A DNA stretch of 55,080 bases from Paraburkholderia solisilvae (lineage in GTDB: Bacteria > Pseudomonadota > Gammaproteobacteria > Burkholderiales > Burkholderiaceae), in the NCBI RefSeq assembly GCF_902859875.1, contig NZ_CADIKF010000047.1:1-55080 (forward strand). Reading direction: 5' to 3'. Position numbers and translations under genes: made by a program. Every line of letters starts with the position of its first letter. Position 1 is the stretch's first letter. The notes under the pieces were generated by a model that did not search any database, was not told where the DNA came from, and saw only the letters and a list, made by a program, of their open reading frames with translations. This document shows, piece by piece, positions 43,381 through 51,831 of this stretch.

Positions 43381-45786
43381 ATGTCAACGATTCCAACGAC
43401 CACATCGCTGCCAGCCTATGCGTCCGCAACGGCGGACCCCCTCCCAACGACTGCCGCAATCGAACCGGGCCGGACGCCGACCCGGCGCTCGAGCGCGGCT
43501 TCAACCGGCGCCGGACAATTCAAGGACTTGACGCGTCGAACCCCGTCACCCACGCCTACCACCGGATCGCGAAGCGCAATGCGTATGCGCGCACCGTTGC
43601 CGACAGGCGCCACCCATGCGTCGGACGACATCGAGATGATCGATCGAAAGGCGCCCGTCGTTGCAGACCGAAGCGCGGCATTGGAAGCAGGCGACGCAGC
43701 CGGGAAGGTGTCGAAGGGCGCTGTCGCCAAAGGGGAGATCAGGGAGACCATTGAAGTCGCGAGCCCGCAGGTCAAGGCGGCGCAAGCGTCGCATCCGCTG
43801 GACCTGGCCGCATTGCGGGCGAAGCTGGCGCAGCAGAAATCGAGAACGATTCATCTGGACGACCTGGCCGGCGTCCTGAACGAAGTTCGACCGGACTGGC
43901 TTCATCCGACGCAGAACGGTACGGTGCACAGCAACAGCAAACGCGTCAGTCAGATCTCGCACAGGCAGCTCAACGCCTGGTACGATGCGATAGGCGTCAC
44001 GAAGGACGACATCGGCAAGATGGAAAGCGCCGCGCGCTGGGCGGGGATGTTCGTCCCGACCAGCGGTTCGATTTTCAATATGATCAGCTACCTCGTGGTT
44101 CCGTTCGCCACCCGGAACATCAAGAACCCGTGGGTGACCGCGGCCATCGGCCTTGGCGTGGTCGGCATTCAGCCTGTGGTCACCTCGCCGCTGCAGTCGC
44201 TTGTCATCGGCGCGATCGATTACTACCGGCGCCTCGGGCGCCCCGAAGTGAAGCTCGACAAAGGCAGCATCAATTCGAAGGCCACGCAATCCGGGATCAG
44301 GAAGAAGATCGATGACGCGATCGCGTCGGCGCGATCCGATGAAGCGGCCGTGATGCAACTGTTCGAGCGGCACGGTTTCGTCGATGCCGATGGTCAGATC
44401 GACGAGAGCCTGCTCGCCGAAACGATCGCGACGAAACGGCTTTCGCCGGAGGACGCGAAAGCGCTGACCGAAGCGTGCAACAAGCATCTCGATGCGCTGG
44501 TGACGCTGTGCGCGCATACCGGCCAGATGCAGGCGCTCAATGGCGCGCATGCCCGTCAGATCGAATCGACGCTTTGGCAGATTCCCGCCCGCGCGCTGCG
44601 CTCCGGCAGCGGCGCGTTCGCGCCGTTCATCAAGCAGCCGGGCGCCCAGGCGCCTCATTCGCGCATCGGCGACCTGATTCACCCCAAGCTGTCGTCGTTG
44701 AACGTGACGGGCGTGTCGGCGGGTATCGCGCTTTTCGCGATCGTCATGCAGCATGTGGCGGCAGCGCGTGACGAGGTCAACGGCCTTCGGCTCGAACACA
44801 AGCTGAACATGTTGCATGCGGACTTCTTCAACGACGGAGGAAAGGACACGGCAATCCGCCGGGGAAAAATCACATCGGCCGATCTTGACGAGGCAAAGTG
44901 CAGAAATATGGTCGTGCTGCCGGAAGCCACGATCGTGCAGCGCGTGGCCGATCGAGTCGACGCGCAATTGAAGCGGATGACCGCCGAACTGGTCGCGCAG
45001 CGCGGCATGCAGGCGAGCCCCGGCGCGCTGGAACAGGGCGCGGCGGACGGCGACCCGGAACTGAAGAAGCGAATCGCCGCATACCAGAAAGACGTCGCAA
45101 ACCTGCGCAAGTTGACGGTGCCGGACGATCTGCACGAGGACACGAAGGCATTGCTGGAAAGCGCGCTGACGGGTTCACCGGGTTTCGCATGGGGAGAGGC
45201 GTACGCGAAGCTGACGAAGCCGCTCGAATTCAGCTCGCAGGTATCGCAGCGGCTCGGTCAGACCTTCACGCTCGGCCCGTTGGGCAGCGCCGGTGCGACG
45301 GCAGGGGGGCGCTTCGCGACCGCGGGGCTCGGCGGAAACAGTCACATTTCGTTGACCGTGCAGTTCGTGCTCGCGCTTGCCAGCGCGTTGATCGGCGTGT
45401 TTGCCGCTGCGACACAGGGCATGGTGACCAACATCAAGAACGAGCGCCGCGACGCGAAGCCCGAGGAGGCGATGGGTTTCATGTCGCAATTCGGCAAGGG
45501 CGTCGGCGCGCCCGTCGTCGCGGGATACAACGCGTTCGAAAGCTGGCGGGGGCTGCGTCACGCCGGCGCGGCGTTCGCGGAATTCGAAAAACAGGCGACG
45601 CACATCGGCGAAAGTCTGGAACTGCTGGACGGCATCGATACCGCCGACGAGCACGATCTGATCGAGTTCGGCACGGATGACGTCCCGCTTCCGCAACCCG
45701 GCGACAACGGCGCCGGTCGGCTCGCGAGTGCGCTGACGTCCAGCGATATTCCGCAGAAACCGCTCGCGCACTCGCCGCAGGCATGA
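43381..45786 (+). CDS. Putative type III secreted effector or translocator, 801 residues
   Basis: Starts at ATG 43381. The N-terminal 100 residues are Thr/Ser/Pro/Ala-rich, poor in acidic residues early on and without a Sec signal, as in type III substrates. Hydrophobic segments lie at about residues 225-285 ('FNMISYLVVPF', 'VTAAIGLGVVGIQPVVTSPL'), 440-462 ('GVSAGIALFAIVMQHVAAA') and 655-683 ('TVQFVLALASALIGVFAAAT'), with helical regions between. No catalytic domain is recognised. An exact PIP box precedes it and hrpB lies 3 kb downstream, so secretion under HrpB control is inferred. Size and hydrophobic segments also fit a HrpF/HrpK/PopF-type translocator. Confidence 0.75.
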   Translation: MSTIPTTTSLPAYASATADPLPTTAAIEPGRTPTRRSSAASTGAGQFKDLTRRTPSPTPTTGSRSAMRMRAPLPTGATHASDDIEMIDRKAPVVADRSAALEAGDAAGKVSKGAVAKGEIRETIEVASPQVKAAQASHPLDLAALRAKLAQQKSRTIHLDDLAGVLNEVRPDWLHPTQNGTVHSNSKRVSQISHRQLNAWYDAIGVTKDDIGKMESAARWAGMFVPTSGSIFNMISYLVVPFATRNIKNPWVTAAIGLGVVGIQPVVTSPLQSLVIGAIDYYRRLGRPEVKLDKGSINSKATQSGIRKKIDDAIASARSDEAAVMQLFERHGFVDADGQIDESLLAETIATKRLSPEDAKALTEACNKHLDALVTLCAHTGQMQALNGAHARQIESTLWQIPARALRSGSGAFAPFIKQPGAQAPHSRIGDLIHPKLSSLNVTGVSAGIALFAIVMQHVAAARDEVNGLRLEHKLNMLHADFFNDGGKDTAIRRGKITSADLDEAKCRNMVVLPEATIVQRVADRVDAQLKRMTAELVAQRGMQASPGALEQGAADGDPELKKRIAAYQKDVANLRKLTVPDDLHEDTKALLESALTGSPGFAWGEAYAKLTKPLEFSSQVSQRLGQTFTLGPLGSAGATAGGRFATAGLGGNSHISLTVQFVLALASALIGVFAAATQGMVTNIKNERRDAKPEEAMGFMSQFGKGVGAPVVAGYNAFESWRGLRHAGAAFAEFEKQATHIGESLELLDGIDTADEHDLIEFGTDDVPLPQPGDNGAGRLASALTSSDIPQKPLAHSPQA

Positions 45787-45807
45787 TCGGCACAGCGAAA
45801 GGCATGC

Positions 45808-45831
45808 TTCGCGAAATGGTGCAATTTGTCG
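45808..45831 (+). promoter_or_regulatory. Degenerate PIP / hrpII box
   Basis: TTCG at 45808-45811 and GTCG at 45828-45831 with 16 nt between (one mismatch to TTCG-N16-TTCG). TAATGT at 45864-45869 lies 31 nt after the box (PIP numbering), matching YANNNT. A 6-bp inverted repeat (GGTGCA/TGCACC) overlaps the second half-site. It precedes the proline-rich protein gene by about 110 nt. Confidence 0.55.
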
Positions 45832-45978
45832 TGCACCTATCGAACGTAACACCCTCGCTCAACTAATGTTTCACTGCAGTCGTCAGCGTCCCGCCCGGAT
45901 GAGACCCGTGTACGCCATGCTCGATACCGGCATCTCTCACGAAGCGGCAAGAAAATGTCATGTTTTGAGGTGCTCACT

Positions 45979-46476
45979 ATGCCCGATCTAAAAATTGGCA
46001 GATCTTCAGGTCCAGACCTGAACCCGTTTAGCGATGATCACGCGCTGAAAAAGCCCGGCACAAAGACCCAATCCCCCACGCGCAACGCGGCGCAGTTCGA
46101 GGGGCTGTCGTCCGGAAGACGGCCGCCGCCTCCGCCGCCGAAGTCGCGCGCGGCAGAGGGCGGGGAAGGCGGCGTTCAAACCATGAAGACACCGCCGCCG
46201 CCCCCGCCGCCGCGACGCAGTGCGCTCAACAAACTCGCAGAGGGCGCATCGACGGCGACAGACGTCGGCCTGACGGCGCAGAGCGTGTTGTCGGAGGGCA
46301 AGAACATACTGGGCACCGAAGCGAAAAAGGCGATGCTGCAAGCGGATGCGGCGGAGCAGGTTTCACTGACGCATGCAGCCAGCAAGGCAAGCCGTGAGAT
46401 GGAATGGGCTTCGATGATCGCGACGATCATGAACAAGGGCATGAGCAACGCGTCGAAAGCGGCATCGGGTCAATAA
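45979..46476 (+). CDS. Proline-rich small protein, putative type III effector
   Basis: 165 residues from ATG 45979 with GAGGTG 6 nt upstream. Two polyproline runs of six and seven residues (near residues 49-54 and 72-78, each followed by basic residues) separate an Asp/Lys/Ser-rich N-terminus from a helical Ala/Ser/Lys-rich C-terminus ('EAKKAMLQADAAEQVSLTHAASKASREMEWASMIATIMNKG'). No Sec signal, no cysteine after residue 1. Polyproline tracts bind eukaryotic profilin, EVH1, SH3 or WW domains, so a host target is conceivable. A one-mismatch PIP box precedes it and a strong terminator follows it. Confidence 0.65.
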   Translation: MPDLKIGRSSGPDLNPFSDDHALKKPGTKTQSPTRNAAQFEGLSSGRRPPPPPPKSRAAEGGEGGVQTMKTPPPPPPPRRSALNKLAEGASTATDVGLTAQSVLSEGKNILGTEAKKAMLQADAAEQVSLTHAASKASREMEWASMIATIMNKGMSNASKAASGQ

Positions 46477-46494
46477 ATCGGCCATGCCGGCAAG

Positions 46495-46534
46495 AAGGGC
46501 CGCACGCAGGCGATGCGTGCGGCCCTTCGTTTTT
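46495..46534 (+). terminator. Rho-independent terminator
   Basis: 14-bp perfect stem (46495-46508 with 46514-46527) with a 5-nt loop, followed by CG and TTTTT. Ends the proline-rich protein transcript; the reverse side has no T-run of similar strength. Confidence 0.85.
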
Positions 46535-46583
46535 GTGCGCCGCCATGCTGCCGTCATACCGGCAGCGCTGTGAAGAGGCGCGC

Positions 46584-47075
46584 TTATCGCTGCCGGTCCA
46601 CCATCGGCACAAGATTCATGCGTTCCGCGGTCATGCGTTCGACGATCGCCTCGATTGCGCTCGCATATCGATCGCGTTCGGCCGGCGCTTCGGAATGGTA
46701 CGCGCCGATCGCAGTCCACGTGTAGCCGTATTTGACGATCATGTGCCGCAGATGCCATGCGGCGATATAAACGTTCGCACACGGGTTCATCAGATCGGCG
46801 GCGGAAATGCCATAGTGCGCGAGCACCGGCAGATGAACGGAATTGATCTGCATCATGCCGTAGTCGATCGATCCGTTGCGGTTGCGGTGGATCGCGGCTG
46901 CGTTCTGGTGCGACTCCTGCCACGCGATCGCGCGCAATATGAGCGGGCTGACATGCTGATACGCGGCGGCGGTGTCGAAGCAGTCCGCGGCTGCGCGGGC
47001 ATCCGCCGGCGCCAGGCAGGCGGCGACGAGGGGCAGCGAGAACGCGGGCTTCAGGAGGCTCAGGCGAATGGACAT
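46584..47075 (-). CDS. Lytic transglycosylase, IagB/IpgF-like
   Basis: 163 residues from ATG 47075. A signal peptide (residues 1-28, ending ARAA) is followed by a small SLT domain: catalytic Glu in 'LRAIAWQESHQNAAA', 'GSIDYGMMQINSVHLPVL', 'LMNPCANVYIAAWHL' and 'WTAIGAYHSEAP'. Cys in 'DCFDTA' and 'NPCANV' could form the disulphide common in this family. IagB/IpgF/HpaH-type enzymes open peptidoglycan locally for assembly of type III needles or type IV pili. Its place between the putative effectors and hrpB points to type III secretion. Confidence 0.85.
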   Translation of the reverse strand: MSIRLSLLKPAFSLPLVAACLAPADARAAADCFDTAAAYQHVSPLILRAIAWQESHQNAAAIHRNRNGSIDYGMMQINSVHLPVLAHYGISAADLMNPCANVYIAAWHLRHMIVKYGYTWTAIGAYHSEAPAERDRYASAIEAIVERMTAERMNLVPMVDRQR

Positions 47076-47186
47076 GGTGGTCGGAGCAATGGATCGCCGC
47101 CAGACGCGTGACGCGGATAAGCGCTCGCGCCCGCGGGCCATGCACGAGGCTGGCGGGCGCGGCCGCGGCGGGATCGGAAAAAGAAA

Positions 47187-47211
47187 GGCCGGCGCGCGGC
47201 GAGCGCCGGCC
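47187..47211 (-). terminator. Rho-independent terminator (minus strand)
   Basis: GGCCGGCGC (47187-47195) and GCGCCGGCC (47203-47211) form a 9-bp GC stem with a 7-nt loop; on the minus strand a T-rich run (TTTCTTTTTCC) follows. It lies 19 bp after the harpin-like/transglycosylase gene. Confidence 0.75.
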
Positions 47212-47229
47212 GCATCGAAGCAGCCGGTG

Positions 47230-48021
47230 TTACGCGGGCAACTGGCCGCCGTTCTGGATAATCGAAGCGAAGTTCGACACGGTGCTCACATAGTTGGGGT
47301 CGCCGACCGTGACGCTGGACAGGTTCGACGGATTGACCTGGTCCGGGCCGGAGTTGTAGGCGCGCAGCGCCTCGTTCCAGTTGCCGCCGAACTGCTTGCC
47401 CATATCGGCCATGTAACAGGCGCCCGCCATGATGTTGGTCGCCGGGTCCGACAGGCTCTTGCCTTGCAGTTCCGGATGTTCCTGCTGCAACGAGGCAAAG
47501 GTGGCGGGATCGACCTGCATCAGCCCCTGGTCGGTCATGCCGTTGACGTTCGTGCTGCCCGCGCTGACGACGCCGCGCGATTCCTGCCAGATCTGCGCAG
47601 CGAGAATGTTGGCGGGAACGCCGGTTTGTTTCGAGGCGTTCTCGATGTCCTGACGGAACGGTTCGAGTTGCTTCGGAAAGCCAGGGCCGAGCGTCGAGCC
47701 GCTGCCCGACACGCCGCTCGACGCGGAGGCCGCATTGGCGCCAGGCGCGGGCGCGGGTGCGGGGGCAGGTGCAGCGCCCGCGGGAGCGGACCCGGAGCCG
47801 CCAGGCTGCGCATTGAATTGCTGCGGCGTGGCGCCGGCCTGCGGCGATGCCGTTGGGTTATCGTCCGGGTCCGACGCATCCTGAAGCTCGCTGATGATTT
47901 CCTCGATTTCCTGAAGCAGTTCCTGCATCAACTGTTGCTGCTGCGGCACTGCGCCGGTGCCGCTGGTCGAATAATCATTGGGTGAGACTGAATAACCGCT
48001 CTGAACTGACAGGCCGGACAT
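47230..48021 (-). CDS. Harpin-like protein fused to lytic transglycosylase domain
   Basis: 263 residues from ATG 48021 with AGGAGAG about 6 nt upstream. Residues 1-110 are harpin-like: Ser/Gly/Gln/Pro/Ala-rich, no Cys, an acidic amphipathic helix ('LMQELLQEIEEIISELQDA') and a PA-repeat linker. Residues about 125-255 form an SLT transglycosylase with catalytic Glu in 'AAQIWQESRGV', 'GLMQVDPATFASL' and 'NEALRAYNSGPDQV'. No Sec signal. This domain order matches the Pseudomonas syringae harpin HopP1, a type III substrate thought to help cross peptidoglycan. It is the gene directly downstream of hrpB. Confidence 0.85.
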   Translation of the reverse strand: MSGLSVQSGYSVSPNDYSTSGTGAVPQQQQLMQELLQEIEEIISELQDASDPDDNPTASPQAGATPQQFNAQPGGSGSAPAGAAPAPAPAPAPGANAASASSGVSGSGSTLGPGFPKQLEPFRQDIENASKQTGVPANILAAQIWQESRGVVSAGSTNVNGMTDQGLMQVDPATFASLQQEHPELQGKSLSDPATNIMAGACYMADMGKQFGGNWNEALRAYNSGPDQVNPSNLSSVTVGDPNYVSTVSNFASIIQNGGQLPA

Positions 48022-48193
48022 GGTCGCTCTCCTGAAGAACCGTGTTGGGTTGATTTGAAAAAAGTGCGTGACGTGACGAGGCCCGCGCGGGGTCGCGAGA
48101 CGGATGTCCCGGCCGGCGACGCGATGCGCGGCAACGTGTATGAAGCGGGGCGGAGCGCCGCCGTGCGCGGGCACGGCGGACGCCATGTGGACT

Positions 48194-49633
48194 TCAGCGC
48201 GCCGCGAGCGTCTCGGACGGCGCTTCCTGGAAGACGCGCCGATAGCCGTTGATCAGCGTGGAGCGATGCTGCACGCCCCATTTCTTCGCGACGTCGAGCA
48301 TGCGCGCGACGGGCGCGTAGTCGTCGAGCAGATCGTCGCGGATGCGCTCCATGCGCTGGCGCCGGATCAGCTCGCTCGGCGACAGGCCCAGATGGTTCTT
48401 GAACGCGGCCTGCATCGCGCGCTCCGTCACACCGACATGCGAGGCGACTTCACGCACCGACAGATCCTTCTGGTCGAGGTTGTCCATCAGATATCGATAC
48501 GCGCGCCGGTATTTCGCCGGCAGACGCGCGCTGACGTCATCGGTGCGCTGCTGGTTGCGCGAAGGCAGCACGAGGTCCGACACGGTGGCCGGCATCGATA
48601 TATTGTCCGCGCGCACATGCTGGATCGACGCAAGCGCGTAGCGGCCGTACAGTTGCGCGAATTCCTGTGCGCGGGACTGCTGCTGCATGATCTTCGCGCG
48701 GCAGTACAGGTAGTCGAGATACCAGCGCGCATGCTGGCTGCCTTGCGACGCGGCCGCGCCCGACGCCTCGAGCATCGCGTCCGCGACCGCGGTGAGCCGG
48801 CCGGCGATCGCGGCGAGCGTCATTTCGAGGCACAAGCTGCGGTGATGCTCGATCAGACCGGACCGGCGGCTCCAGTTCACGTACTCGTTCAACGGCTCGC
48901 AGGCGGCCATGTTGCCGCTCGCAAGCTGCAGCAGATGCTTGAGGTGCGTGAGACGCTGTGCGAGCACCGGCAGCGTCGCGTGTGCCGGGTCGGCTTCCTG
49001 CGCAGATACTTCGTCGTGTGCGAAGCCGGCGACCACGGAGCGCCAGTAGATGTGATCCGCGAGATGCTCGGAACAATGCAGTTCGTGCTGCGCGAGCAGG
49101 TCGCGGCGCAGCGCGTCGACGAGATGGACCCAGCGCGTGTCGTCGCTCGCGCGGGCGAGCGACGCCAGCTCGACGAGGCGGTCGCACGCGGCCTGGATAC
49201 AGCCGAGATGGAACAGCACCAGCGTCGCGCCCACGAGGCTGTCGAGGCGCTGCGCGGGCGTCACCGCCTTGTCCGCGGCGACGCGCTTGAAGCACGTCAA
49301 TGCGACGTTGAACTGATTGCGAAAGAATGCCTGCCAGCCGGTGTTGCGGCTCGTGACGATGCGCAGCGTGTCGCGCGACGAACGAATCGCCCGCTGCGTG
49401 CGCCGGTACGTTTCTTCCGCTTCTTCGTAGCGGCCGAGCACGAGTTCCAGATCGCCGTGAATCTGAAGGTACGCGTGCCCATGTTCGTGATGCTCGTCGT
49501 TGAAATCGGCGAGGTTGCCCGCGGTCCGGACCGCGTCGAGGAAGCGGCCGTCGAGCACCTTCGATACGAGCCCGGACGGGATGTTGTCGGTCGTGAGAAC
49601 CGATGAGGCGGCAAAGTAGATCGTCGAAAACAT
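48194..49633 (-). CDS. hrpB: HrpB/HrpX-type AraC-family activator of type III secretion
   Basis: 479 residues from ATG 49633 with AGGAG upstream, almost exactly the length of Ralstonia HrpB (477) and Xanthomonas HrpX (476). Residues 1-370 are a helical TPR-like region; the C-terminal 100 residues are the AraC double HTH ('LSVREVASHVGVTERAMQAAFKNHLGLSPSELIRRQRMERIRDDLL' and 'AKKWGVQHRSTLINGYRRVFQEAPSETLA'). HrpB proteins bind PIP/hrpII boxes, two of which lie within 7 kb. Transcription runs toward the harpin-like gene, 172 bp on. Tandem repeats lie in its promoter. Confidence 0.88.
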   Translation of the reverse strand: MFSTIYFAASSVLTTDNIPSGLVSKVLDGRFLDAVRTAGNLADFNDEHHEHGHAYLQIHGDLELVLGRYEEAEETYRRTQRAIRSSRDTLRIVTSRNTGWQAFFRNQFNVALTCFKRVAADKAVTPAQRLDSLVGATLVLFHLGCIQAACDRLVELASLARASDDTRWVHLVDALRRDLLAQHELHCSEHLADHIYWRSVVAGFAHDEVSAQEADPAHATLPVLAQRLTHLKHLLQLASGNMAACEPLNEYVNWSRRSGLIEHHRSLCLEMTLAAIAGRLTAVADAMLEASGAAASQGSQHARWYLDYLYCRAKIMQQQSRAQEFAQLYGRYALASIQHVRADNISMPATVSDLVLPSRNQQRTDDVSARLPAKYRRAYRYLMDNLDQKDLSVREVASHVGVTERAMQAAFKNHLGLSPSELIRRQRMERIRDDLLDDYAPVARMLDVAKKWGVQHRSTLINGYRRVFQEAPSETLAAR

Positions 49634-49667
49634 GTCGTGCTCCTGGCTCGATGAGAGCGTGCGTTAT

Positions 49668-49706
49668 GTGACGTACAGCGGTGACGTACAGTGGTGACCT
49701 GCAACG
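49668..49706 (-). repeat. Three tandem 13-bp repeats in the hrpB promoter
   Basis: GTGACGTACAGCG (49668-49680), GTGACGTACAGTG (49681-49693) and GTGACCTGCAACG (49694-49706), in direct tandem, beginning 35 bp upstream of the hrpB start. The first two differ by one base, the third by three more. Direct repeats of this kind are typical for OmpR-type regulators; in Ralstonia and Xanthomonas HrpG (OmpR type) activates hrpB/hrpX. That link is inferred. Confidence 0.65.
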
Positions 49707-49817
49707 GATTCGTGAAGCAGTGCACGCATGTTTTCATCACATAACGATCGTGGCGCGTGTTTTTGACGGTTTGTTACTTTCCTCGCGTTGGCGAAAGCAG
49801 ATTGAGGTGCGCGCTGT

Positions 49818-50750
49818 TCAGCGGCTCGTTGCCGTCTCGGCGATAAGCCGGCGTGTGACGAGTTCGCCGAGCGCGACGTCGGCGAGACCGATGCCGAGCG
49901 ATTTGAAAACGACGATCTCGCCCTGCGAGTGCCATTCGGCCCGGCCGGCGTGAAGGGCGCTGCCGAGTTCGGCCACGCTCGTCCAGTCGACGATGCCGGG
50001 CGACGCCATCAGCAGGTCGCCTGCCTCCGCCTTCGCCTGTTCGATCGATTCGACAATGACGAGGCCCGCGCGCAGCAGCGTCGTGTCGTCGATCTCGCGC
50101 GCGCCCGGCTTGCTCGAGCCGATGGCCGCGACAAACGTGCCGGGTTTGATCTGCGTGCCGTCGAAGAGCGGAGTGGCGCTGCGGGTGGCGGTGACGATCA
50201 CGTCGGCGGCTTTCACGGCCGTCTGCGCATCGGCCGCTTCGAAGCGCACATTCGCCCATTCCGCCTGCATCCGGGCGATCGTCTCCGGCACGCCCTCGAT
50301 ACCGACAATCATCACGTGCTCGATTCCCGAGTGTTCGACCAGCGCGCGGATATGCGCCCTGGCCTGCACACCCGTGCCGAACACGGTCAGCACCTTCGCG
50401 TGAGCCGGACCGAATGCGTCGAACGCGATGCGCGTGACGGCCGCCGTCCGGTATTCGGTCAGCGCGCCGCCGTGAATGATCGACAGCAAACGGCCGTCCT
50501 CCGTCGAGAACAGCGGGATGACGAAATCGAAAACGCCGCGGTGGGTCGAATACACTTTGGCGCCGCATACGCCGGCGCCTGGAATGATCGCGCCCATCGT
50601 GCTCAGCGAGATGTTCTCGCCGAGCGTGCGCACCCGCGTCTGGATGCTTGCACGCCCGCCGCCTTGCTCCATGAGCGCGGGACGCAGCGTGGCAATCGCG
50701 TCGCTCATCGTGATGAGACGATGAACCTGTTCGTCGGTAATGATATGCAT
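49818..50750 (-). CDS. Ornithine cyclodeaminase / mu-crystallin family protein
   Basis: 310 residues from ATG 50750. Substrate-binding Lys in 'GVCGAKVYSTHRG', NAD(P)-binding 'VLTVFGTGVQARAHIRALVEH', and 'VTATRSATPLFDGTQIKPGTFVAAIGSSKPGAREID' typical of the family. Members include ornithine cyclodeaminase, alanine dehydrogenase, ketimine reductase and lysine cyclodeaminase. As last gene of an operon with a D-amino-acid dehydrogenase and an asparaginase (34 bp after the latter), it likely acts on an amino acid or cyclic imine. Confidence 0.85.
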   Translation of the reverse strand: MHIITDEQVHRLITMSDAIATLRPALMEQGGGRASIQTRVRTLGENISLSTMGAIIPGAGVCGAKVYSTHRGVFDFVIPLFSTEDGRLLSIIHGGALTEYRTAAVTRIAFDAFGPAHAKVLTVFGTGVQARAHIRALVEHSGIEHVMIVGIEGVPETIARMQAEWANVRFEAADAQTAVKAADVIVTATRSATPLFDGTQIKPGTFVAAIGSSKPGAREIDDTTLLRAGLVIVESIEQAKAEAGDLLMASPGIVDWTSVAELGSALHAGRAEWHSQGEIVVFKSLGIGLADVALGELVTRRLIAETATSR

Positions 50751-50784
50751 GGTGTTCCCGGTCTTCGGTGGAGGTCGAGGCGGT

Positions 50785-51777
50785 TCAATAGCGCGCAAAA
50801 ACCTGTTGCAGTGCGCGCGCGTCGCTGTGCTGCGTCAGCGCCAATGTCAGCAGCAGACGTGCTTTCAGCGGATTCTGGTCGTCGACGGTCAGCCAGCCGT
50901 ATTCGTCATCGGGCTGCGAGCCGTTGCGCAGCACGATGCCGTTTCCGGTGCGCGACGCGCGCACGATCAGAACGCCGCGTTCCGCGAGGCGGCGCAACGG
51001 CTCCAGCAGATGGGCGGCGACATTGCCGTTGCCGGTGCCCGCGTAGATCAGTCCGTGCGCACCGGAGCCGATAAAATCGACGACGTTGGAGCCGAGCGCG
51101 CCGTATCCGTACACGATGTCGACCTTCGGCAACGCGACAAGCGTGTCGATCGACCACGGCGTCTCGACGGTATGGGCCCGCGACGGGCGGCGGTAAAAGT
51201 GCGGCCGGCCTTCGATCACATAGCCGAGCGGTCCATATGGCGAACGAAACGCTTCGAGTTTGAAGCTGTTGCCCTTCATCACATCGCGCGCCGTATGAAT
51301 TTCGCTGTTGGCCACCACCAGCGTGCCGTTGCCGTGCGACGAAGGATGCGCGGCAACGGCCAGCGCATCGTAGAGATTGAGCGATGCATCGGAACTCATC
51401 GCCGACGGCGGCCGCATTGCGCCGACCACGACCACCGGCTTCGTGCTCTTGAGCGTCAGATGCAGGAAGTAGGCGGTCTCCTCGATCGTATCGGTGCCGT
51501 GCGTGATGACCACGCCGTCGATATCCGGTTGCGCGAGCAATTGCGCGACACGCTTGCCGATCGCGAGCAGGTGTTCATTGCCGAAGTTCTCGGAGCCCGT
51601 CTGCAGCAACTGTTCGGCGCGCAGGTTCGCAAGCGCGGCGGCGTCCGGAATGGACTCGAGAATTTCGTCGATGCCGAGCACCGAACACAGGTACGCCGCG
51701 GTATTGACGACGGCTTCACCTTTGCCCGCGATGGTGCCGCCTGTTCCGATCACTGCGATATTGGGCTTTGCTGTCAT
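50785..51777 (-). CDS. L-asparaginase (type II-like family)
   Basis: 330 residues from ATG 51777. Both catalytic Thr regions are present: 'IAVIGTGGTIAGKG' and 'GVVITHGTDTIEETAYFL', with Lys in 'LKSTKPVVVVGAMRP' and 'SSDASLNLYDAL'. It hydrolyses asparagine (or glutamine) to the acid and ammonia. There is no signal peptide, so it should be cytoplasmic, unlike the classical periplasmic type II enzyme. Middle gene of the dehydrogenase-asparaginase-cyclodeaminase operon. Confidence 0.92.
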   Translation of the reverse strand: MTAKPNIAVIGTGGTIAGKGEAVVNTAAYLCSVLGIDEILESIPDAAALANLRAEQLLQTGSENFGNEHLLAIGKRVAQLLAQPDIDGVVITHGTDTIEETAYFLHLTLKSTKPVVVVGAMRPPSAMSSDASLNLYDALAVAAHPSSHGNGTLVVANSEIHTARDVMKGNSFKLEAFRSPYGPLGYVIEGRPHFYRRPSRAHTVETPWSIDTLVALPKVDIVYGYGALGSNVVDFIGSGAHGLIYAGTGNGNVAAHLLEPLRRLAERGVLIVRASRTGNGIVLRNGSQPDDEYGWLTVDDQNPLKARLLLTLALTQHSDARALQQVFARY

Positions 51778-51831
51778 GAGGTTCCGTTTTCGTGGGGCTG
51801 TCGGGGGCGCGCAACGGCTGAGGTCACGACG

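Noticed and set aside
48022..48193. PIP box search between hrpB and the harpin-transglycosylase gene
   Set aside because: No TTCG pair is found on the minus strand, so this gene is probably transcribed from the hrpB promoter or another promoter type.
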